A stretch of 14,714 bases of DNA from Bacteroidales bacterium (GTDB lineage Bacteria; Bacteroidota; Bacteroidia; Bacteroidales; UBA932), in NCBI GenBank assembly GCA_009784635.1, contig WRBG01000030.1, forward strand, positions 1-14,714. Direction: 5' to 3'. Position 1 is the first letter of the stretch. Each line of letters begins with the position of its first letter. The position numbers and the translations under genes were made by a program. The notes beneath the pieces are model-generated. The model was not told the DNA's origin and made no database searches. It saw nothing but the letters and a program-made list of their open reading frames with translations. Positions 1 to 5,154 of the stretch are shown here, one piece after another.

Positions 1-7
1 CGAACCA

Positions 8-153
8 CTAATACTGAGCATCAAAAAACTTTTTTCCGGCTTTAGTGTGGTCCAAAACATACAAGCCCAGCCCAATGGCAATGATAACCAAACACATAAT
101 TATTGCAGCCATTTAGCAATATCCATAAACCATTTGCCTATCTCTTTCTTCAT
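8..153 (-). pseudogene. Small membrane ORF pair, possibly a frameshifted DUF6722-like gene
   Basis: Two tiny overlapping minus-strand frames follow a good promoter. The first (153 down to 100) encodes 17 residues beginning MKKEIGKWFMDIAKW and then stops at TAA. The second (112 down to 8) starts at an ATG inside the last codons of the first and encodes 34 residues: a hydrophobic stretch (AAIIMCLVIIAIGLGLYVL) and a charged tail ending KKFFDAQY, stopping at TAG. Joined by a frameshift near position 112 they would make a protein of about 48 residues with an amphipathic start and one membrane helix. The first part resembles, from memory, the start of small Bacteroidales proteins of the DUF6722 type, so a single broken gene is plausible. 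Two coupled small ORFs is the alternative. The function is unknown. Confidence 0.4.
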
Positions 154-172
154 GTCATTCTCAATTGAGACA

Positions 173-204
173 CAAATATAAGGATTATTCCATCAACGGC
201 AAAA
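173..204 (-). promoter_or_regulatory. Bacteroidetes-type promoter for the small ORFs at the left end
   Basis: On the minus strand, TTTTG (204-200) is followed after exactly 19 bases by TATATTTG (180-173), a full match to the Bacteroidetes TTTG / TAnnTTTG consensus. The -33 element and half of the spacer lie inside the last codons of hydF. A transcript would start near 166 and reach the ATG at 153 after a very short leader. Confidence 0.6.
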
Positions 205-1396
205 GTAAAGGGTCGGTTTTAAACGGCGCTACCGCCCGTTCAAAAATCCCCGACATATACGCCAAGGCCATTCCGTAATTGGAAACGGGTATCCCCCGCT
301 CAAGCAAGCAAGCCACCCTTGCACGCAACTGCCTTGGTGTCACCATGCATCCCCCGCACTGAATGGCTAAGGCAAAAACGTCAATCCGCTCCGGCAGGGA
401 ATCCAATCCGGCCACTATGGTAAAGCGAATGTCTTTGCCGGTAAAGGAACGAATCCGGTTGGGGAGCTTGACCCGGCCTATGTCTTGGCAGCCTACTTGA
501 TGGCTACAACTTTCTAAAATCAAGACCTCGTCTCCGTCCTGCAAACGGCTCAGCACCGGAGTGCCGGATAAGAACTGGGGAAACAGGCCTTTGTGGTGGG
601 CAAGCAGGACGCTGAAGCTGGTGAGAGGCACAGAGGGGGGAACCCACTGCTCTACCCATCCAAAGAGTTGACTGTCGGTAATAATCAAATCGGCAGGTAG
701 GCCTTTTTGCATATAGTCCTTAAAAGAGGATTCCGTCAGTACAAGGGCCAGCGCCTGATGATTCAAAACATCTCTAATAGTTTGCACCTGAGGTAAAATC
801 AAGCGACCCTCCGGCGCTTCGCTGTCTATGGGACAAACCAATACTACGGTTTGGTCTTTGTCTATGAGCTTGCCCAACAAAGATTTGGGATGGGAAATCG
901 CCGGCGCTAACTTTTTTTGTATACACGCCAACAAAGTTTCTATGCCCGCTCCGTCTTTGGCCGAGCAGGAACACACTTCCGAAGCATTATTCCGGCCAAG
1001 TTCTTCTGCCAAACCTGCGTCCAAAGGACAAAGGTCTGATTTGTTGTGTACCCATATGAAAGGCAGGGAAGCCCGACTGCAAGCCGCCGCCCACTCCCGC
1101 TCATGCTCCCCCACCCTGTTGTCGGTAAACAGCAACAAGCCCAAATCGGCTTCTTTAATCACGGCCTTGCTTGCGGCCACCCGTTGGGCGCCCAAGTCCC
1201 CAACATCGTCCATGCCTGCGGTATCTATAAATACCACCGGGCCTGTACCGCTGAGTTCCATGGTCTTTTTTACCGGGTCGGTGGTGGTTCCGGCCACATC
1301 CGACACAATGGCTACCTGCTGGCCGGTAAGGGCGTTAATCAGAGAACTTTTACCGGAGTTGCGGAGGCCAAAAACCGCGATATGAGGACGGTACAT
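185..1396 (-). CDS. hydF: [FeFe]-hydrogenase H-cluster maturation GTPase HydF
   Basis: HydF is the scaffold GTPase that carries the 2Fe subcluster built by HydE and HydG and delivers it to apo-hydrogenase in the cytoplasm. The 403-residue length is normal. The N-terminal GTPase domain shows the P-loop G10-xxxx-G15-K16-S17, DTAG (switch II), NKSD (base recognition) and a CSAK G5 motif. The C-terminal cluster domain has C297-S-H299 and, 46 residues later, Q346-C347-G-G-C350. In the family this is CxH...HCxxC, so the His before the last cysteine pair is Gln here. The ATG at 1396 is the natural start, since the P-loop begins at residue 10. The gene begins 11 bases after the Fur-family gene ends and is probably cotranscribed with it. 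hydE, hydG and the hydrogenase are not in the window. The family call is secure. Confidence 0.95.
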   Translation of the reverse strand: MYRPHIAVFGLRNSGKSSLINALTGQQVAIVSDVAGTTTDPVKKTMELSGTGPVVFIDTAGMDDVGDLGAQRVAASKAVIKEADLGLLLFTDNRVGEHEREWAAACSRASLPFIWVHNKSDLCPLDAGLAEELGRNNASEVCSCSAKDGAGIETLLACIQKKLAPAISHPKSLLGKLIDKDQTVVLVCPIDSEAPEGRLILPQVQTIRDVLNHQALALVLTESSFKDYMQKGLPADLIITDSQLFGWVEQWVPPSVPLTSFSVLLAHHKGLFPQFLSGTPVLSRLQDGDEVLILESCSHQVGCQDIGRVKLPNRIRSFTGKDIRFTIVAGLDSLPERIDVFALAIQCGGCMVTPRQLRARVACLLERGIPVSNYGMALAYMSGIFERAVAPFKTDPLLLPLME

Positions 1397-1407
1397 ACCT
1401 GCTAAAA

Positions 1408-1821
1408 TTATTTTTCTTGGGTATTACCCTCAAATCGTCCAACCAAGTTTACCTGTATTTTACTCAGATGAAATCCGGGAATCTGCACACGGGGTAAATA
1501 ATCCGCAATCAGTTGTTCCAATTCGGGAATATGGGCGTCCGCGATAAAACTGTTGTCGTCTGCGCAAAGGTGGACGTGGGGGGTCGGGGTAATGTCGAAA
1601 AACATTTTGTTCCCATCTGTGGCAACACGGGAAATCACCCCCATCTGCACAAACTTGTCAAGGGTGTTGTAGATGGTGGCCGGAGAAATATAAGGCGCCT
1701 TTTCCTGCACCTTTGAGATGACTTCATCGGCAGAGGCGTGGCACAAAGATTCTAAGGCCTCAAACACGGCCACCCGCTGAGGGGTTATTTTGATTCCGGA
1801 TTTCAAAAAAGTTGTTACCAT
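1408..1821 (-). CDS. Fur-family repressor with a PerR-like metal site
   Basis: This 137-residue protein is a Fur-superfamily metal-dependent DNA-binding repressor: a winged helix (KITPQRVAVFEAL, then SPATIYNTLDKF, the recognition helix) and a dimerisation domain with HVHLC. Its putative regulatory ligands are H28, D76, H82, H84 and D95. The spacing (48, 6, 2, 11) is identical to that of H37, D85, H91, H93 and D104 of Bacillus subtilis PerR, and the last ligand is Asp as in PerR, not Glu as in Fur. This favours peroxide sensing. It lacks the structural-zinc Cys pairs of PerR: only C86 is present, D89 sits where the partner Cys would be, and there is no C-terminal CxxC. It is first in a likely operon with hydF. 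The start at 1821 gives a usual N-terminus. Fur family is sure; the PerR subtype is inferred. Confidence 0.9.
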   Translation of the reverse strand: MVTTFLKSGIKITPQRVAVFEALESLCHASADEVISKVQEKAPYISPATIYNTLDKFVQMGVISRVATDGNKMFFDITPTPHVHLCADDNSFIADAHIPELEQLIADYLPRVQIPGFHLSKIQVNLVGRFEGNTQEK

Positions 1822-1836
1822 AAGTGATGTGTGTCG

Positions 1837-1860
1837 TTTGTAGCCCTAGGCAGACTCGAA
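1837..1860 (-). repeat. tRNA 3'-end fragment, candidate distal att site
   Basis: Read on the minus strand this 24-base stretch (TTCGAGTCTGC, then TAGGGCTACAAA after one differing base) matches the T-loop-to-3'-end part of the tRNA-Arg gene at 2329-2400 in 22 of 24 positions, including the bases just after the tRNA. Sequence upstream of it is not tRNA-like, so it is a fragment and not a second tRNA gene. Such duplicated tRNA 3' ends mark the far boundary of elements integrated into tRNA genes. Its partner lies at 2325-2348. Confidence 0.6.
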
Positions 1861-1874
1861 TAAATACTTTGCCG

Positions 1875-1904
1875 CAAATTTAATGATTTTTTTGAATTAC
1901 ACAC
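1875..1904 (-). promoter_or_regulatory. Probable promoter of the fur-like/hydF operon
   Basis: TAAATTTG on the minus strand (1882-1875) is a full match to the Bacteroidetes -7 element. The -33 position, 19 bases upstream, reads GTG (1904-1902) in place of TTG. Transcription would start near 1868, so the mRNA leader would contain the tRNA-like fragment at 1837-1860. Confidence 0.45.
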
Positions 1905-1947
1905 AGATCGATAGAAATGGGAGGTCATTCGGCCTTATGGTTTACGC

Positions 1948-1977
1948 AAAAAACCCCGCACGGCTCCGGTACGGGGT
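1948..1977 (-). terminator. Rho-independent terminator after the DUF5053-like gene
   Basis: On the minus strand a G+C-rich hairpin (ACCCCG pairing with CGGGGT, with partly paired inner bases) is followed by a run of six T. It lies about 28 bases beyond the stop of the DUF5053-like gene and before the fur-like promoter, so it separates the two units. Confidence 0.75.
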
Positions 1978-2004
1978 GGGGTAGACTTAAAAACAAAAAG
2001 GAGC

Positions 2005-2250
2005 CTAAATTTCAATCAACTCGGCAGAACTACGTATGCGCTCTGATAACTCAATAAGCGCGTCTTTTATCCTCTTTTTCTCGTCAGATGTAAACTCACC
2101 TACATTCGCACGCCCGTGGAGTTTGTCGTAGAACCATCCAACAGTTTGGGCAGGAAAGGCGCGTTTGGCAATCTTTGACCATGTTATTTCTAAAAGTATA
2201 TCATCAAGCTGGCGCACAAGGGCAGAGGGGGGGGTTATTCGTGTTTTCAT
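2005..2250 (-). CDS. DUF5053-like protein, mobile-element associated
   Basis: An 81-residue basic/acidic soluble protein without signal peptide. Its central block (EITWSKIAKRAFPAQTVGWF, then YDKLHG) and C-terminal block (FTSDEKKRIKDALIELSERI) follow the pattern I know for DUF5053, a helix-turn-helix-like family common in Bacteroidales phages and integrated elements: W-x-x-I-A, aromatic-W-F-Y-x-K-L-x-G, then FT-x-x-E-x-x-x-x-x-x-AL. The biochemical role is unknown; DNA binding is only inferred. The gene stands alone between two copies of a tRNA 3' end, with its own terminator, so it is probably cargo left behind by an integrative element. The ATG at 2250 is the only sensible start. No clear consensus promoter was seen in the 50 bases upstream, although a small palindrome TAGCGCTA lies at 2289-2296. 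Confidence 0.65.
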   Translation of the reverse strand: MKTRITPPSALVRQLDDILLEITWSKIAKRAFPAQTVGWFYDKLHGRANVGEFTSDEKKRIKDALIELSERIRSSAELIEI

Positions 2251-2299
2251 GTTATTTGTGTTTTAATAATCTGTTAGTGTCCTTATGATAGCGCTAACG

Positions 2300-2320
2300 A
2301 AAAAACGGTCAATAGACCGT
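2300..2320 (-). terminator. Terminator of the yceD-rpmF-plsX-fabH-tRNA operon
   Basis: The minus strand forms ACGGTC - TATT - GACCGT (2320-2305) followed by TTTTTT, immediately after the tRNA gene. The plus strand also has a T run (2322-2327) after the same hairpin, so it could work both ways. Confidence 0.8.
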
Positions 2321-2324
2321 CTTT

Positions 2325-2348
2325 TTTGTAGCCCCACGCAGACTCGAA
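2325..2348 (-). repeat. tRNA-proximal copy of the candidate att repeat
   Basis: This is the 3' end of the tRNA-Arg gene plus the next four bases; it matches 1837-1860 in 22 of 24 positions. The two copies are in direct orientation, 488 bases apart start to start, and enclose the DUF5053-like gene. Confidence 0.6.
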
Positions 2349-2400
2349 CTGCGATCTAAAGTTTAGGAAACTTTCGTTCTATCCCTTGAACTATAGGGCC
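2329..2400 (-). tRNA. tRNA-Arg, anticodon CCT
   Basis: A complete 72-base cloverleaf can be folded by hand: acceptor GGCCCTA with TGGGGCT (two G-U pairs), D-stem GTTC/GAAC, anticodon stem AAAGT/ACTTT with loop TTCCTAA (anticodon CCT, reading AGG), a four-base variable loop, T-stem CGCAG/CTGCG with loop TTCGAGT, and discriminator A. CCA is not encoded. The gene starts only 10 bases after the fabH stop and ends at a strong hairpin terminator. No separate promoter is visible, so it probably is released from the fabH operon transcript. Confidence 0.95.
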
Positions 2401-2410
2401 TTATATGCGT

Positions 2411-3403
2411 TTAATACGCCCACTTGTAATACATGGCGCCCCAAGTAAATCCGGCGCCGAAGGCGGCGAAAATTATGGAATCGCCCTTTTTAAAATTCTT
2501 TTCGCTTTCCCAGAGTACCAAAGGAATGGATACGGCCGAAGTATTGCCGTAACGCTCAATGTTAATCAGCACTTTGTCTGGGGAAAGACCCAGCCGGTTG
2601 CCGGTAGCCTCAATGATGCGGAGGTTGGCTTGATGGGGAATGAGGTAGTCTACATCATCGTGGCTGAGGTTATTTCTACGCATTATGGTCTCGGCCACAT
2701 CGGCCATATTGGTAACGGCGTACTTAAATACCTGCTGTCCTTCTTGATGAATAAAATGCTCCCTACGCTTTATGGTCATTTCCGTAGGCGGATAAGAGGA
2801 GCCTCCGGCCTTTTGGTAGAGGTATTTGCGGCCCACTCCGTCTACATGGTTTTGGTAATCGAGCAGGCCGAGTCCGGAATCCGGAGACGGCTCTATGAGC
2901 ATGGCTACGGCCGCATCTCCAAAAAGGGGACAGGTTGCCCTGTCTTTATAATTGACGATGGACGACATTTTTTCTCCTGCAACCAAAATCGCCTTTTTGA
3001 CGCGCCCGCTCCGGATAAAAGAATCCACTGTGGAGTAGGCAAATACAAAACCGGAGCAACCGGCGTTGATGTCGTAGCCCCAAGCATTTTTAATGTCCGT
3101 TTTATCGCAGATGATGTTGGCAGTGGCCGGAAAAGGCATGTCGGGGGTTACGGTGCAACACAGCACCATATCTATCTCGGAGGGAGGGGTATTTGTTTTT
3201 TCGAGCAGCTTTTGCACGGCGGCGGCGCCCATGACGGAATTGCCTTTGCCCCTGCCCCTCAGAATCCGCCGCTCCTTAATCCCTACCCGACTCATAATTC
3301 ATTCGTGGGAGGTGGCCACCATCCGACTGAGGGTGGCGTTGGTGAGGACGTAGTCGGGGAGAAAGGCTTCTATACCCGTAATGGCTGAGTGTATATTATT
3401 CAT
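2411..3403 (-). CDS. fabH: 3-oxoacyl-[ACP] synthase III (FabH), interrupted by an in-frame UGA
   Basis: FabH (KAS III) condenses acetyl-CoA with malonyl-ACP to start fatty acid synthesis. The gene starts at an ATG (3403) overlapping the plsX stop by 8 bases and reads MNNIHSAITGIEAF, LPDYVLTNATLSRMVATSHE, then UGA (codon 35), then IMSRVGIKERR. In the family this segment is DEWI..RxGIKER, so the UGA replaces the conserved Trp codon TGG by one base change. The 294 codons after an ATG at 3295, two codons past the UGA, are intact and include the active-site Cys (AGCSG, C116 in read-through numbering), His (PHQAN, H257) and Asn (YGNTSA, N287). The full length would be a normal 330 residues. It may be a broken gene, a sequencing error, or be expressed by read-through or reinitiation at 3295. 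Enzyme identity is sure; functionality is not. Confidence 0.9.
3299..3301 (-). other. In-frame UGA at the conserved Trp codon of fabH
   Basis: The minus-strand codons read GAA TGA ATT ATG, where the family has E-W-I-(M). TGG to TGA is a single transition. An ATG three bases after the UGA offers a reinitiation site. Every other gene in the window encodes Trp as TGG, and pncA uses TGA as its stop, so a general UGA=Trp code is not supported. Confidence 0.85.
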
Positions 3404-4343
3404 TTGAAATAGCTTCTTTAATTTTTTGAACAAGACCTGCTTTATAGGTCGCTTCTGATTTTAATATCATATGGGCGATGGCGCGTGGACTGGATGCTCC
3501 ATGTCCTATGACTACCGGAGCGTTGATTCCCAAAATAGGGGTGCCTCCGTATACTTCGTAATCAAACCGGTCAAAAAAGGCATTGCCAAATCCAAAGTCT
3601 TTGAGCAGTTGAAACATGGCCTCGGCCTGTTTGATTACTATATTGCCGGCGAATCCGTCTGTTACGATTACGTCGGCAATGGTTCCGGAAAACAGATGAC
3701 TGCTTTCTATATTCCCTACAAAATGAAAAGAAGGGTTTCCGTCCATCAGTTCATAGGTCTCCCGCGTGAGCATATTGCCCTTATCGGGTTCTTCCCCAAT
3801 ATTCAGCAGGGCCACCCTAGGGTTTTTTATGCCCATGATGTTGCGGGCATAGACAGAGCCGAGCAATCCAAACTCAAAGAGGTTGTCGGGACGGCAGTCG
3901 GCATTGAGTCCCACGTCGAGCAGCAGGGCAGACCCTCCTGTTTGTACCGGAAATACGGCAGAAATACAGGGTCTGGTCAAGCCTTTGACGGTCTTTAGGA
4001 TGCTCTGCGCCCCTACCAGCATGGCTCCGGTATTTCCGGCTCCGGCAAAAGCGTCTATAGCCCCCTGTTGGAGGGCTAAGAATCCGGCTACCAAGCTCGA
4101 ATCCTTTTTTTGTTGGAATGCTTTTACCGGATGCTCCCCCATTTCGATAACCTGAGCGGTGGAGACAATCTCCATACGCAGGGCATCTATCTGCCGAGGA
4201 TGGCAAATTTCCCGGATTTTGCGTTCATTACCAAAAAGAACGATTGTGGAGTCGGACGCTAAACTGTCTAAAGCTTGGATGGCTCCCAGTACCACGTGGA
4301 GGGGGGCATAATCCCCTCCCATAGCGTCTACCCCAATTTTCAT
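3396..4343 (-). CDS. plsX: Phosphate acyltransferase PlsX
   Basis: PlsX makes acyl-phosphate from acyl-ACP and phosphate, the substrate of PlsY in phosphatidic acid synthesis; it is a soluble, membrane-associated enzyme. The 315-residue protein starts with the family signature MKIGVDAMGGDYAP and contains FAGAGNTGAML, LLDVGLNADCRP, LLNIGEEPDKG and VTDGFAGNI, all typical PlsX blocks. The length is normal and no key segment is missing. It begins 12 bases after rpmF and its stop overlaps the start of fabH by 8 bases, suggesting translational coupling. The order rpmF-plsX-fabH is the classic lipid/ribosome gene cluster found across bacteria. Confidence 0.97.
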   Translation of the reverse strand: MKIGVDAMGGDYAPLHVVLGAIQALDSLASDSTIVLFGNERKIREICHPRQIDALRMEIVSTAQVIEMGEHPVKAFQQKKDSSLVAGFLALQQGAIDAFAGAGNTGAMLVGAQSILKTVKGLTRPCISAVFPVQTGGSALLLDVGLNADCRPDNLFEFGLLGSVYARNIMGIKNPRVALLNIGEEPDKGNMLTRETYELMDGNPSFHFVGNIESSHLFSGTIADVIVTDGFAGNIVIKQAEAMFQLLKDFGFGNAFFDRFDYEVYGGTPILGINAPVVIGHGASSPRAIAHMILKSEATYKAGLVQKIKEAISNE

Positions 4344-4355
4344 ATCCGCGGAGGA

Positions 4356-4538
4356 TTACGCGGTTTTCTTTGCAATAATCAACCGGCCACGGTAGTATCC
4401 GCATTCGGGACAAACCCGATGGTAGATTACGGTTGCCCCGCAGTTAGAGCAGCTGGCCAAAGTAGGCAGCTCTAATTTTTGGTGGGTCCTGCGCTTGTTA
4501 CGGCGCTGCTTGGAAGTTTTGTGTTTAGGATGGGCCAT
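4356..4538 (-). CDS. rpmF: 50S ribosomal protein L32, zinc-binding form
   Basis: A 60-residue basic protein with the L32 start MAHPKHKTSKQRRNKRR and two CxxC pairs (C30, C33 and C43, C46) forming the zinc ribbon of the zinc-dependent paralogue. It is a component of the large ribosomal subunit. It lies 16 bases after the DUF177 gene and 12 bases before plsX, in the conserved order. It is complete, with nothing odd. Confidence 0.97.
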   Translation of the reverse strand: MAHPKHKTSKQRRNKRRTHQKLELPTLASCSNCGATVIYHRVCPECGYYRGRLIIAKKTA

Positions 4539-4554
4539 ATATACAATTTTTAAA

Positions 4555-5022
4555 TTAATTCACTGTGAGTTCCGCGATTTTCTTTTCCATTTCGGGGTCG
4601 CATTGACCTTGGGGATGCAGGGATTGCAGGGGAAGGCTGACGCAGGCGCTGTCGTAGAGGTATTGACTCAAATCCAACTCGGCCTCTGTGGGTTCCAAAA
4701 GGATGATTTCTCCGTCCTGCTCCCAGTCCTCTGTGGGGATATTTTTGCCAAACTGAAGCGCCACCGGAGCGCAATAGTCTATCGGTACCCGGATATCGCC
4801 CAAACAGCGGTCGCAAGAACGCAGCACCGACCCCTCCAACGCCACCTCCAACATCATCCGGTCGGCCTGTTTTTCCAGTGCCACGCGGGCTTCTACATGA
4901 GCTTCTCTGAGGTCTCGGTTTCCGAATTGGTCAAAAAAGTCCTGCCCCAGCGTCCAAACGTAATGGTGTACGCCCGCAGCCAAGCCCTTTAAAGAAATCA
5001 CGGTAGGGAACTTTTTGTTCAC
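4555..5022 (-). CDS. yceD: DUF177/YceD family protein, linked to 23S rRNA and L32 genes
   Basis: A 155-residue DUF177 protein when started at GTG 5022. It has the family's CDRCL motif (C70, C73), an acidic second half (EDWEQDGEIILLEPTEAELD) and the LSQYLYD..CVSLPL block. In other bacteria and plants YceD/DUF177 proteins are tied to 23S rRNA accumulation and are almost always encoded just before rpmF, as here. A longer frame reaching a TTG at 5049 exists, but that codon lies inside a perfect -7 promoter box, so it cannot be in the mRNA from this promoter. No ATG occurs before residue 55. The GTG at 5022 is therefore the best start, giving a leader of about 18 bases. It is first in the operon with rpmF, plsX, fabH and tRNA-Arg. 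Confidence 0.88.
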   Translation of the reverse strand: MNKKFPTVISLKGLAAGVHHYVWTLGQDFFDQFGNRDLREAHVEARVALEKQADRMMLEVALEGSVLRSCDRCLGDIRVPIDYCAPVALQFGKNIPTEDWEQDGEIILLEPTEAELDLSQYLYDSACVSLPLQSLHPQGQCDPEMEKKIAELTVN

Positions 5023-5046
5023 AATTTTGCTTCTGTAATGAATGGG

Positions 5047-5076
5047 CAAAGGTAAACAAAATTGTAAAAACTACAA
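5047..5076 (-). promoter_or_regulatory. Promoter of the yceD-rpmF-plsX-fabH-tRNA operon
   Basis: The minus strand carries TTG (5076-5074), a 19-base spacer and TACCTTTG (5054-5047), a perfect Bacteroidetes promoter. Transcription would start near 5040, which rules out the TTG codon at 5049 and supports the GTG start at 5022. Confidence 0.75.
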
Positions 5077-5106
5077 GACAAGACCAAGGAATAAACGGGC
5101 CATCCA

Positions 5107-5136
5107 CTGCATGCGTTCCAAATTTATTTATCTTTG
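5107..5136 (+). promoter_or_regulatory. Promoter of pncB-pncA
   Basis: CTG (5107-5109), a 19-base spacer and TATCTTTG (5129-5136): a perfect -7 element with one mismatch in the -33. It is back to back with the yceD promoter, 30 bases away, and puts the start of transcription about 12 bases before the pncB ATG. Confidence 0.65.
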
Positions 5137-5154
5137 CCGCAATTTTTAGGCTCG

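Noticed and set aside
828..1405. Plus-strand frames of 185 and 119 codons opposite hydF
   Set aside because: Low-complexity shadows of the hydF coding strand; hydF motifs are unambiguous on the other strand.
1837..1860. A second, complete tRNA gene
   Set aside because: Only the T-loop-to-3'-end part is present; no anticodon arm, D arm or 5' acceptor strand can be found next to it.
3299..3301. UGA read as tryptophan throughout the genome (alternative genetic code)
   Set aside because: All Trp codons in the other genes are TGG, no other gene has an internal UGA, and pncA stops at TGA with only a non-conserved 13-codon extension to the next stop.
2405..3388. Long plus-strand open frame (327 codons) opposite fabH
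   Set aside because: It is the antisense shadow of fabH, with no recognisable domain and no promoter; the minus strand holds a clear enzyme in operon context.
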